Shown: positions 34,679 through 41,781 of the stretch, one piece after another
Position numbering within the stretch: position 1 is the first letter of the stretch
How the letters are laid out: every line of letters begins with the position of its first letter
Assembly: GCA_017744515.1 (NCBI GenBank)
Contig: JAGIBF010000071.1
Span: 1 to 42,298, forward strand
Length of the DNA: 42,298 bases
Origin: Niastella sp.
GTDB taxonomy: Bacteria; Bacteroidota; Bacteroidia; Chitinophagales; Chitinophagaceae
Direction: 5' to 3'
Program-made: the position numbers and the translations under genes
The notes under the pieces: generated by a model
Told to the model about the DNA's origin: nothing
Seen by the model: only the letters and a program-made list of their open reading frames with translations
Databases searched by the model: none

Positions 34679-34696
34679 CTACTGATTTTTCAGTAG
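34679..34696. promoter_or_regulatory. Candidate BlaI operator
   Basis: CTACTGA-TTTT-TCAGTAG is a perfect 7-bp inverted repeat with a 4-bp spacer, 52 bp before the blaI ATG. Its TACT...AGTA arms resemble BlaI/MecI operators known from other phyla. Autoregulation is inferred. Confidence 0.6.
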
Positions 34697-34747
34697 ATTA
34701 ACTTATTTTTACGTTATACAACTAAGAAATACGTTAAATACTTCATC

Positions 34748-35107
34748 ATGGAAGAACTTACCAAAACAGAAGAGCGCATCATGCAGATCATCTGGCAATT
34801 GGAGAAATGCTTTGTGAAGGACATAATAGATAAGCTGGATGATGAGCCGAAGCCTCCCTATACCACCATCTCATCGGTAGTACGCATCCTGGAGACCAAG
34901 GGATTCGTAGGACACAAAGCCTACGGCAAAACACACGAATACTTCCCCCTCATTAACCGCGAAGAATTTGGCAAAAGCAGTTTCCGCCGCATGTTCAGGG
35001 AATACTTCGAAGGCAAACCCGAAAAAGTGCTCTCCTTTATGATGGAAGATGAGAAGCTGAGCCCCGACGAAATAGAACAACTGAAAAAATTCATCGACAA
35101 ACAATAA
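34748..35107 (+). CDS. BlaI/MecI/CopY family transcriptional repressor
   Basis: A 119-residue winged-helix repressor. The DNA-binding domain reads LTKTEERIMQIIWQLEKCFVK, then PPYTTISSVVRILETKGFV and the wing YGKTHEYFPL. The C-terminal helices (FGKSSFRRMFREYF, LSPDEIEQLKKFIDKQ) form the dimerisation region. In this family an M56 protease cleaves the repressor to switch the operon on; that protease gene follows after 11 nt. A 7-bp inverted repeat upstream is the likely operator. The regulated target outside the pair is unknown. Confidence 0.95.
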   Translation: MEELTKTEERIMQIIWQLEKCFVKDIIDKLDDEPKPPYTTISSVVRILETKGFVGHKAYGKTHEYFPLINREEFGKSSFRRMFREYFEGKPEKVLSFMMEDEKLSPDEIEQLKKFIDKQ

Positions 35108-35118
35108 ACCCTATCAAT

Positions 35119-36663
35119 ATGAACAGCCTGTTGCAATACCTGCTGAACGTATCCTTCAGCATCCTGCCGTTTTACCTGCTTTACCTGCTGTGCTTTCGCC
35201 GGCTCACCTTTTTCAACTGGAACCGCTGGTATATCCTGGCCTCATTGATCATCAGCGCGCTCATTCCTTTGATCAGCTTCCCTTCCGGCGAAAACCATTA
35301 CCTGCCGGTACAAAACCTGCCTTTTCTGCCCCAGCCTGCCGCCATGCCAGCAACCCGGCAATTGCCGGTAACAACAGTCGCCCCCTTCGACTGGTCACAA
35401 CTGCTATTGACGATCTATATGGGAGGCGTGCTTGTCACCGCCACCAGCCTGTTGAGCAGCCTCGCACGCATCACAAAGATGATCCGCAATAACGCTGGCG
35501 AACGCACGCATGGGTACCGCATCATCAAAAGTGAGGACGTGCGGGTAAACGCCTCTTTCTTTGGCTACATCTTTCTGCAACCATCGCTCAACACTGAAGA
35601 AGCCTTTACGGTCATTATGCACGAAGATGCACATGCCCGCCGCCGCCATACCCTCGATATACTGCTGCTGGAAATGTTCAAAATATTCCTGTGGTTTCAT
35701 CCTGCCCTGTATCACTATAAAAAATTATTGCAGGAGGCGCATGAGTTTGAAGTAGACCGGGAAACAGCACTCGTCACCAACAAAAAGGACTACGCACACC
35801 TGCTATTAAAACTGCAGGGGGGCCGCACGCCTTCCCTGGTCAACAGCTACAACTCCACAGGCATCACCCAAAGAATAAAAATGCTCTTTGCAGAAAGGAC
35901 CAAAGGTTCCCGGAAAATGGCCTACCTGCTGGTGCTGCCCTGCCTCGCCGTGATAACCATGTATTGCAGCAAAAAAACCACCGATCTGCAGGCAAGCTTT
36001 ATAGAAGTGACCCACGGAGAATATGGCATCTTCGAAGAGAGTCCACAGGAATTGCGGTACATCCTGAACCCTCAAAAGATCAAAAGGATGGAAGATTACC
36101 ACGCCTTCCTGTATGGCGAAGAACTGAAAAAGATAAGCCGGCGCTTTGGTCAATACCACGTAAACGTACGGGCCTTTACCTATTCAAAAACTACAGGGCC
36201 AACAGAAGAATGTGGAATGATATTATATGGCAAGAGAGAGGTCATGGCAGGATTTAAAATGGATGAACTGCTTAAGCAAAACCTTTCTATCGAGTTATCA
36301 GTAAATAAGAGTACCGGCGAAGCACAGGTCCATTCCGTAACACAGCAAGCACCTGCAGAGCGTGACAGCGATAAGTACAAAGCTGTCATTGAGAACGGGC
36401 AGCAATTATTTGCAGCCAATTGCGCCGCCTGCCACAAAGTAGAGAAAGACATGACAGGCCCGGCCCTCTCCGGTATCGAAAACCGCAGAACAAAAGAATG
36501 GCTCTATCAATACATCCGCAACAGCAACGACCTGCTACGCGCAGGAGACTCTACAGCACTGCAACTGTACAGCGACTGGGATAAAACGCCCATGAACGCT
36601 TTCCCGCATCTGAAAAACAAGGATATCGATGCCATGCTGGCCTATATCCGATCGGCAGAGTAA
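35119..36663 (+). CDS. M56 (BlaR1-like) metalloprotease fused to a C-terminal cytochrome c domain
   Basis: A 514-residue membrane protein. Four N-terminal membrane segments (LNVSFSILPFYLLYLLCF, WYILASLIISALIPLI and two more) embed an M56 zinc protease with HEDAH at residues 168-172 (HExxH) and the downstream EFEVDRE third-ligand region near 209-215. A membrane segment AYLLVLPCLAVITMYC follows near 275. In place of the penicillin-binding sensor of BlaR1 there is an uncharacterised domain of about 140 residues and then a c-type heme domain with CAACH at 435-439 and a likely axial Met in TPMNAFP. It is co-transcribed with blaI, so it likely senses something by heme or redox state and cleaves BlaI. 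Confidence 0.88.
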   Translation: MNSLLQYLLNVSFSILPFYLLYLLCFRRLTFFNWNRWYILASLIISALIPLISFPSGENHYLPVQNLPFLPQPAAMPATRQLPVTTVAPFDWSQLLLTIYMGGVLVTATSLLSSLARITKMIRNNAGERTHGYRIIKSEDVRVNASFFGYIFLQPSLNTEEAFTVIMHEDAHARRRHTLDILLLEMFKIFLWFHPALYHYKKLLQEAHEFEVDRETALVTNKKDYAHLLLKLQGGRTPSLVNSYNSTGITQRIKMLFAERTKGSRKMAYLLVLPCLAVITMYCSKKTTDLQASFIEVTHGEYGIFEESPQELRYILNPQKIKRMEDYHAFLYGEELKKISRRFGQYHVNVRAFTYSKTTGPTEECGMILYGKREVMAGFKMDELLKQNLSIELSVNKSTGEAQVHSVTQQAPAERDSDKYKAVIENGQQLFAANCAACHKVEKDMTGPALSGIENRRTKEWLYQYIRNSNDLLRAGDSTALQLYSDWDKTPMNAFPHLKNKDIDAMLAYIRSAE

Positions 36664-36682
36664 AGCTATCACTCTGAATTGC

Positions 36683-36797
36683 TGTCACCCTGAGCATTGT
36701 CACCCTGAGCCTGTCGAAGGGTTTTCATCGAAGTGAATAACACGCCTGGAAGAGGTTTCGACAGAGTTTATCCCGCTTTGCGGGACTCAGCCTGACA
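36683..36797. repeat. CTTCGACAGGCTCAGG dispersed repeats, compound copy
   Basis: TGTCACCCTGAGC occurs twice (36683 and 36699); the second continues to CCCTGAGCCTGTCGAAGGG (36703-36721). A variant follows at about 36756-36797: TTCGACAG, then an inserted hairpin TCCCGC-TTT-GCGGGA (36771-36785), then CTCAGCCTGACA. The group fills the gap between the convergent blaR1-like and nifS genes and can serve as a terminator for both. Confidence 0.75.
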
Positions 36798-36810
36798 TAA
36801 CGAGTGAAGA

Positions 36811-37974
36811 TCATTGAATACTTAGTGAGCGTAAGGTTTTGACAGTTTGTGAAACCTGTTCAATAACATAATCGATCTCTTCTTCCGTAGTAAAACGACC
36901 AACACTGAAGCGCAGGGAGCTGCGGGCCAATTCGTCCTCCAGCCCCAGCGCTTTTAATACAAAACTGGGTTCCATAGAAGCAGAAGTACAGGCAGAGCCG
37001 GCTGCCACCGCAATATTTTTACTGAAGCCCAGCATCAGGGCATTACCATCTACATATTGGAAAGCGAGATTCGACACATGCGGCAGTCGATGTTCGGCAT
37101 CACCATTTACAGACACCCCTTCCAGCTGTAACAAAGCATTTTCCAGTTTGTCGCGCAGCTTACGCATTTGTTGAGCTTCTGCTTCCAGCTGTGTACGGCA
37201 CAACTCGGCCGCCTTGCCCAAACCCACAATGCCCGGTACGTTCAGCGTGCCGCTACGCAAACCGCGCTCATGACCACCTCCATCAATCTGGGCAGTAAGC
37301 CGCACACGCGGATTCCTGCGGCGCACATACAAACCACCAACACCTTTAGGGCCATACATTTTGTGAGCTGAAAAGCTCATGATGTCGATCCCATCGTTGA
37401 TCACATTCAGCGGCACCTTTCCAACAGCCTGCGTGGCATCACTAAAAAACAATATCCCGTGCTGCTTCGCAATGCGGCTGATGGCCTGCACAGGCTGCAT
37501 TACCCCCGTTTCATTATTGGCATACATAATGGCAATAAGAATGGTAGCGGGCGTAATAGCTGCCGCCAGTTGTTCCAGGCTGATCAATCCTTTATCATCC
37601 ACCGGCAGGTAAGTGACCAATACCCCCTGCTTTTCGAGGTGCTTGCAGGCGTCCAGCACAGCCTTGTGTTCAGTAACGCAGGTAATGATATGATTACCTT
37701 TACCGGCATACATTTCCACCACACCCTTCAATGCCAGGTTATTACTTTCCGTGGCGCCGGAGGTAAAAACGATCTCTGTGGCATCTGCTCCTATTAAGGC
37801 AGCTACCTGTTTGCGCGCATAGTCTACCGCTTCTTCGGCCTGCCAGCCCAGCGCATGCTGCCGGCTGGCCGCATTGCCAAACTGCGTGGTGAAGTAAGGC
37901 AGCATGGCCTCCACCACCGCCGGATCGCACGGTGTGGTAGCATTATAATCGAGGTATACGGGCAGATGAAGCAT
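36811..37974 (-). CDS. Cysteine desulfurase (NifS/IscS family)
   Basis: A 387-residue class V PLP aminotransferase-fold enzyme that takes sulfur from L-cysteine for iron-sulfur clusters and thiolated tRNA. It starts with VYLDYNATTPCDP; PLP-binding stretches are TSGATESNN, TEHKAVLD and the Schiff-base Lys in MSFSAHKMYGPKG. The active-site Cys is in VAAGSACTSASMEPS, with the short group I loop. A TAATTTTG box (37990-37997) on minus lies just upstream. Whether it serves IscS-like housekeeping or tRNA modification cannot be told, because no isc/suf gene is adjacent. Confidence 0.95.
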   Translation of the reverse strand: MLHLPVYLDYNATTPCDPAVVEAMLPYFTTQFGNAASRQHALGWQAEEAVDYARKQVAALIGADATEIVFTSGATESNNLALKGVVEMYAGKGNHIITCVTEHKAVLDACKHLEKQGVLVTYLPVDDKGLISLEQLAAAITPATILIAIMYANNETGVMQPVQAISRIAKQHGILFFSDATQAVGKVPLNVINDGIDIMSFSAHKMYGPKGVGGLYVRRRNPRVRLTAQIDGGGHERGLRSGTLNVPGIVGLGKAAELCRTQLEAEAQQMRKLRDKLENALLQLEGVSVNGDAEHRLPHVSNLAFQYVDGNALMLGFSKNIAVAAGSACTSASMEPSFVLKALGLEDELARSSLRFSVGRFTTEEEIDYVIEQVSQTVKTLRSLSIQ

Positions 37975-37989
37975 ACAATAAACCTAACA

Positions 37990-38024
37990 CAAAATTACCG
38001 CAATTGGTTGGATTGCTATCTTTG
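37990..38024. promoter_or_regulatory. Divergent promoters of the cysteine desulfurase and epimerase genes
   Basis: On minus TAATTTTG (37990-37997) and on plus TATCTTTG (38017-38024) both match TAnnTTTG exactly. They sit back to back in the 70-bp gap between the two start codons. Confidence 0.5.
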
Positions 38025-38044
38025 AACTACTACAAAAACTACCT

Positions 38045-38449
38045 ATGCAGAAAGTAGAACACATTGGAATTGCCGTGAAAGACCTCGCTCAATCTATTCC
38101 CCTCTTTGAAAAGCTGCTCAATACTACCTGCTACAAAACCGAAGTAGTGACCAGCGAACAGGTAACCACTGCCTTCTTCCGGCAGGGAGAAACCAAGATC
38201 GAATTACTGGAAAGCATCGACCCGCAGGGCGTTATTGCCCGCTACATTGAAAAGAAAGGAGAAGGCATCCACCACATTGCCTTTGCGGTAGACGATATAG
38301 AAGCCGAAATGAAAAGGTTGCAGGCCGAAGGCTTTACCCTTCTCAATGAAACGCCCAAGCCCGGCGCCGACAATAAACTCGTTTGCTTTCTTCATCCGAA
38401 AGGAACGAATAGTGTGTTAGTGGAACTATGTATGGAGAAGAAGATGTGA
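38045..38449 (+). CDS. mce: Methylmalonyl-CoA epimerase
   Basis: A 134-residue vicinal-oxygen-chelate protein interconverting (2R)- and (2S)-methylmalonyl-CoA. It starts QKVEHIGIAVKDL (His6 metal ligand), with FFRQGETKIELLES, GEGIHHIAFAVDDI (His) and the final ligand Glu in SVLVELC. Length and motifs match the family. It works with the B12-dependent methylmalonyl-CoA mutase; a separate B12-binding subunit lies at 6144-6563. The stop codon TGA is part of the first unit of a heptad array. Confidence 0.95.
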   Translation: MQKVEHIGIAVKDLAQSIPLFEKLLNTTCYKTEVVTSEQVTTAFFRQGETKIELLESIDPQGVIARYIEKKGEGIHHIAFAVDDIEAEMKRLQAEGFTLLNETPKPGADNKLVCFLHPKGTNSVLVELCMEKKM

Positions 38450-38514
38450 GTTGTCAGTAGTGAATTGTGAGTAAAAGCCACTCACAACTGACCACTCACC
38501 ACTCACTACTCCGG
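38446..38514. repeat. Heptad array (GTGAGTT family) in two inverted arms, overlapping two stop codons
   Basis: The left arm is GTGAGTT, GTCAGTA, GTGAATT, GTGAGTA (38446-38473). The right arm is ACTCACA, ACTGACC, ACTCACC, ACTCACT, ACTCCGG (38480-38514). The core TTGTGAGT/ACTCACAA pairs perfectly around a 6-7 nt loop. The TGA of the epimerase gene (38447-38449) and the TAG of the peroxidase gene on minus (38506-38508) both lie in the array. Confidence 0.85.
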
Positions 38515-39549
38515 CGGTCCAAATCTTTTATCCTTGATAAATGTGGAGTCTGTAAGCGTGCGCAGAAACGCCTGCAGATAGATCTTGTCATTTGCGGTCA
38601 ACGCAATACCATTCCTTACCAGCGGATCAACAGTAGCACTTACCTGCACACCACTGTTGTAATGCTCCAGCGCCTGGTTCACCGAAAGGAAGCGGCCATC
38701 ATGCGCATAGGGGAAAGTAAGATAGAGGTTACGCAGACTGGGTACTTTGAACTTGAGCGAGTCGGCCTTATTGTTGGTAATACGCATCCGGCCAAAATCA
38801 TTGATCGTTGGATCGACCGGCAAACCCGTATTGCGGAAACTGTTATCAGTAAACAAAGGCTCGGCATGACAGCTGGCGCACTTGGCTTTGAAAATAGTAT
38901 ACCCTGTCTGCTCCACCTGATCGAAAGTAGCAGCGCCCTTCTTTACCCTGTCATATTTGGAATCGGCCGATACCAGTGAGCCAACAAACTGCGTTAGTGA
39001 AAACAGCATGCGTTGACTGTTGATCGTTTCATCACCGAAAGCCGCTTTGAACATGGCTTTGTAAGCCGCATCCTGGTTCAGCTTATTGATCACATTATTG
39101 ATATCCTCCGCCATTTCATTGGGAGCCGTGAGCGGCGCCAGTGGTTGTACTTCGAGATTATTGATACCGCCATCCCAATGCGTTTGCTTTTGCCATACCA
39201 GGTTGAACATTCCGGGAGCATTACGCAGGGTAAACTGGTTGTTGAACCCGTGGCTCAGGTTGTGATCGAACGTAGCAAAAGCAGCAAACTGCTGGTGACA
39301 GGAAGCACAGGGGAAGTTACCATCTTTGGAAAGACGGCCATCATAAAACAACTTGCGGCCCAGCTCAAATCCTTCTTCCGTTAAAGGATTGGTGGCAAAA
39401 GTGTATTGAGGAGCAGGAAATCCAGGAGGGATCGTAAAGTTGAGCGGCGTAGGTCCGCTACTACCACCATTGGACTTCTTACATGCCTGTATCCATACTG
39501 CACCCAGTATCAGAAAAAGAGCAATGCGTATAGTCCATCGTATGGTCAC
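38506..39549 (-). CDS. Di-heme cytochrome-c peroxidase / MbnH-like protein
   Basis: A 347-residue lipoprotein (IRIALFLILGAVWIQ, lipobox Cys23) of the CcpA/MauG superfamily. Two heme sites are present: CASCHQQF with AFATFDHNLSHGF and CASCHAEPLFTDNSFRNTGL. PSLRNLYLTFPYAHDGRF is the family's C-terminal signature. It starts at a GTG 2 nt after the MbnP gene stop, so the pair is translationally coupled. In methanotrophs MbnH, a MauG relative, oxidises a Trp of MbnP; an equivalent role here is inferred from the pairing. Ordinary peroxide detoxification is the alternative. Confidence 0.9.
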   Translation of the reverse strand: MTIRWTIRIALFLILGAVWIQACKKSNGGSSGPTPLNFTIPPGFPAPQYTFATNPLTEEGFELGRKLFYDGRLSKDGNFPCASCHQQFAAFATFDHNLSHGFNNQFTLRNAPGMFNLVWQKQTHWDGGINNLEVQPLAPLTAPNEMAEDINNVINKLNQDAAYKAMFKAAFGDETINSQRMLFSLTQFVGSLVSADSKYDRVKKGAATFDQVEQTGYTIFKAKCASCHAEPLFTDNSFRNTGLPVDPTINDFGRMRITNNKADSLKFKVPSLRNLYLTFPYAHDGRFLSVNQALEHYNSGVQVSATVDPLVRNGIALTANDKIYLQAFLRTLTDSTFIKDKRFGPPE

Positions 39550-39551
39550 AG

Positions 39552-40331
39552 TTAGTCATTGACGATCTTCACTACCGTAAACATTTTCGAGTAGTTGTCT
39601 GCGATCTGCTGGGCCAGCGGGCCTGCAGTCATTACGGCCGGGTTGGCGCTGATGCGAATATCATGCGGGCTATTGAACCAGTCATATGCATCGGCTACAA
39701 TATTCATCTCCGTGGTTTTCTTGGGCTGCATATCCACATTCTCACCAAACGGATACAATAAAGTTACCTTTTTTATCACGCTTTCAGCCTTCTTAAAACC
39801 GCCAATATGGTATTCAAACATCTTTCCAGGGGCGGTGGAAGAAGGAGAAGTACCCTCCAGCTTGGCCATGATGTAGCCGGTATTCCAGGCCCAGAACATG
39901 CCCTTGGCAGGATCGAGGGCGCCTGTTTGCGCACCGCTTACATTCAACGCACTATCAACACCTATCGTAAAAGCGATCTGGTTGTATTTATAAGGCTTTA
40001 CAGACAGCTTCAATGTCGATGAGTTGGTGTCGGCAAAATCAATCAGGAAATATTTCTGATCACCAACATGGTATATCATGCCGGAATCGGTATTGATAAG
40101 CTCGATGGCGTGGATATAAAACTTAAAGGCTTTCACCGTAAAAGATTCCTTAAAGAAATTCTGGTAGGTAACCGTGTCGAACTTCATCTCGACCGTATCA
40201 TATTGCACCACTGGTTTAAAGCGCAGTACAATGTTGTGATCGGGCTCTTCCACTACAATCCCTTTGAGTTCTTTCTGGCAGGAAATAACAGATACAGCAA
40301 AGAGGAAAGCAATAATAATCCTGGTAAGCAT
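39552..40331 (-). CDS. MbnP-like copper-binding lipoprotein
   Basis: A 259-residue lipoprotein (TRIIIAFLFAVSVIS, lipobox Cys18). The body matches the MbnP family as I know it: IVLRFKPVVQYDTVEM, the FTVKAFKFYIHAIELI strand, YFLIDFADTNSSTLKLSV, the IAFTIGVDSALN strand and the conserved Trp segment KGMFWAWNTGYIMAKLEG. In MbnP a Trp is converted to kynurenine by the di-heme partner MbnH and contributes to copper binding. The start at 40331 opens the signal peptide; the frame extends 12 codons upstream. No methanobactin precursor gene is nearby. Confidence 0.82.
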   Translation of the reverse strand: MLTRIIIAFLFAVSVISCQKELKGIVVEEPDHNIVLRFKPVVQYDTVEMKFDTVTYQNFFKESFTVKAFKFYIHAIELINTDSGMIYHVGDQKYFLIDFADTNSSTLKLSVKPYKYNQIAFTIGVDSALNVSGAQTGALDPAKGMFWAWNTGYIMAKLEGTSPSSTAPGKMFEYHIGGFKKAESVIKKVTLLYPFGENVDMQPKKTTEMNIVADAYDWFNSPHDIRISANPAVMTAGPLAQQIADNYSKMFTVVKIVND

Positions 40332-40377
40332 GGTTGGGTATTGAAGATATCGAACTTGCATGAGCACGGGTTAAAGG

Positions 40378-40791
40378 TTAATGATCGATGGAACGGATCT
40401 TTTGCCGGTTTTGCTTTTGTCCCGACTGTTTCTTTTTGGAATCCAATCGCTTTTCTTTGGAAGCCTTCGAAGGCTTGGTAGCTATACGTTTTTTTTCCTT
40501 TTTTAGTGCCTGTTCGATCAGAACATGCATCTTTTTTACTACCTCCTGCTTGTTTTCCAGTTGCGAGCGATGGACCTGGCTCTTTACTTGCAAAAACCCT
40601 TCCGAATTTATCTTTGACACCAACTTTTTCCGCAATATTACCTTCTGCTGATCACTCAATATCAATGAATTATCAATATCAAAATACCCCTCTACCATCG
40701 TCTCCACCTTATTCACGTTCTGTCCGCCTTTACCACCGCTTCGTGCGGTTTTAAATACAATTTCTTTTGATATATCGATCAGGTTCGCCAT
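40378..40791 (-). CDS. arfB: Alternative ribosome-rescue peptidyl-tRNA hydrolase ArfB
   Basis: A 137-residue class I release-factor-like protein that frees stalled ribosomes lacking a stop codon. The catalytic GGQ is at residues 22-24 in RSGGKGGQNVNKVET. The C-terminal tail is strongly basic (KKEKKRIATKPSKASKEKRLDSKKKQ region), matching the part of ArfB that enters the empty mRNA channel. Length is typical. It is divergent from dtd, another translation-quality gene. Confidence 0.95.
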   Translation of the reverse strand: MANLIDISKEIVFKTARSGGKGGQNVNKVETMVEGYFDIDNSLILSDQQKVILRKKLVSKINSEGFLQVKSQVHRSQLENKQEVVKKMHVLIEQALKKEKKRIATKPSKASKEKRLDSKKKQSGQKQNRQKIRSIDH

Positions 40792-40801
40792 ATACAGTCA
40801 T

Positions 40802-40833
40802 TTTGCCGGTTGCACAATCTTCCTATAAATTTA
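40802..40833 (+). promoter_or_regulatory. Promoter of dtd
   Basis: TTTG (40802-40805) and TAAATTTA (40826-40833) are separated by 20 bp, close to the Bacteroidota consensus. The start codon lies 18 nt downstream. Confidence 0.5.
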
Positions 40834-40851
40834 CACACTAACCAATTAAAT

Positions 40852-41304
40852 ATGCGGGCAGTTATACAGCGCGTCAGCCAGGCCAGTGTGACCATCAATA
40901 ATACAATACGCTCAAGCATCGGAAATGGTTTGTTGGTACTCGTAGGAATTGAAGATGCCGATACCCAAGAAGACATTATATGGTTGAGCAACAAGATCGT
41001 CAACCTCCGCATCTTCAATGATGAGCATGGCGTCATGAATGTGTCCGCCAAAGAGAGCGGCGGCGACATTATCCTCGTAAGCCAGTTTACCCTGCATGCC
41101 GCTACCAAAAAAGGTAACCGCCCCTCCTATATCCGCGCCAGTAAACCGGATATTGCCGTGCCCCTCTACGAAAAGATGATCGCCCAGTTGGAAACAGACC
41201 TTGGCAAACCGATCGGTACCGGGGAATTTGGCGCAGACATGAAAGTAAGCCTACTCAACGACGGACCAGTGACCATCATCATAGACACTAAGAACAAAGA
41301 ATAA
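40852..41304 (+). CDS. dtd: D-aminoacyl-tRNA deacylase
   Basis: A 150-residue homodimeric enzyme that removes D-amino acids (and glycine from tRNA-Ala) from mischarged tRNA. It starts MRAVIQRVSQASVTI; the catalytic strand is LVSQFTLHA, the Thr-rich pocket is GNRPSY, and the cross-subunit Gly-cisPro is in LLNDGPVTIIID. The ATG at 40852 is the family start. In the present sequence it is followed by the GxxExxY cassette; removing 41309-41811 would place the next gene only a few bases after its stop codon. Confidence 0.96.
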   Translation: MRAVIQRVSQASVTINNTIRSSIGNGLLVLVGIEDADTQEDIIWLSNKIVNLRIFNDEHGVMNVSAKESGGDIILVSQFTLHAATKKGNRPSYIRASKPDIAVPLYEKMIAQLETDLGKPIGTGEFGADMKVSLLNDGPVTIIIDTKNKE

Positions 41305-41308
41305 CGGA

Positions 41309-41342
41309 AACACGAATTCTTGACGAATTACACGAATTATCT
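41309..41342 (+). repeat. Left inverted repeat of the GxxExxY cassette
   Basis: AACACGAATTCTTGACGAATT followed by ACACGAATTATCT contains three CGAATT cores spaced 11 and 9 bp. It starts 5 nt after the dtd stop codon. It matches the right repeat (41778-41811, reverse complement) at 26 of the first 30 positions. Confidence 0.85.
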
Positions 41343-41357
41343 ATATTTAGTCCCGTC

Positions 41358-41391
41358 TTGCCCAAATGATGCCCCTGCATAGTTAACTTTT
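41358..41391 (+). promoter_or_regulatory. Putative promoter inside the GxxExxY cassette
   Basis: TTG (41358-41360) and TAACTTTT (41384-41391) lie 23 bp apart, an acceptable Bacteroidota promoter. It is between the left repeat and the start codon, so the cassette would carry its own promoter. Confidence 0.45.
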
Positions 41392-41406
41392 TAAACCCAT
41401 CATTAC

Positions 41407-41781
41407 ATGGCAGACATTATTCTAAAAGACGAATCGTACAAGCTGATAGGTATTTGTATGGAAGTGCATCGAAACCTGGGCATGGGATTCAGGGAAATTG
41501 TGTACAAGGATGCATTAGAGGTAGAGTTTAAAAACAATTTTATCCCCTTTTGCAGAGAACGCGCATTCAAAATCGAATACAAAGGACTCATTCTAAAACA
41601 CAGGTTTTACGCTGATTTCATAGTATTTGACAATATCGTTCTGGAAGTAAAATCGTCCTCTGTTATAATAAACAGCTTTGTAGCGCAAACGATTAACTAT
41701 CTAAAGGCATCCGGCTTAAAGTTGGGTATCATCGCCAATTTTGGCGAATCTTCATTCACTTATAAGAGAGTTGTATTCTAA
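41407..41781 (+). CDS. GxxExxY family protein, PD-(D/E)XK nuclease-like
   Basis: A 124-residue protein carrying the name-giving motif G27-F-R-E30-I-V-Y33. Downstream are D70 (HRFYADFIV), E80-V-K82 (VLEVKSS) and Q94-x3-Y98, an arrangement like the D...ExK...QxxxY active site of RecB/Cas4-type PD-(D/E)XK nucleases. The family is frequent in Bacteroidota, often in several copies per genome, and has no proven activity. The gene is lower in GC than its neighbours and is bracketed by 30-34 bp inverted repeats; its TAA stop is within the right repeat. This looks like a mobile or homing cassette inserted between dtd and a mazG-like gene. Confidence 0.9.
   Translation: MADIILKDESYKLIGICMEVHRNLGMGFREIVYKDALEVEFKNNFIPFCRERAFKIEYKGLILKHRFYADFIVFDNIVLEVKSSSVIINSFVAQTINYLKASGLKLGIIANFGESSFTYKRVVF

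Larger units (their letters stand above)
34005..34747. other. Long non-coding region between gldF and blaI
   Basis: This 743-bp gap holds no credible gene. It contains, in order: the gldF promoter, a plus-strand terminator hairpin (34197-34226), a tract with strict 11-bp periodicity (34258-34632), a candidate BlaI operator (34679-34696) and a direct repeat TACGTTA at 34710 and 34730. Confidence 0.75.

Noticed and set aside
38446..38514. CRISPR-like short repeats
   Set aside because: Units of 7 bp without spacers, arranged as inverted arms, are not CRISPR; no cas gene is in the window.
39552..40331. Methanobactin biosynthesis locus
   Set aside because: Only MbnP- and MbnH-like genes are present; no precursor peptide, MbnB/MbnC or transporter genes are seen.
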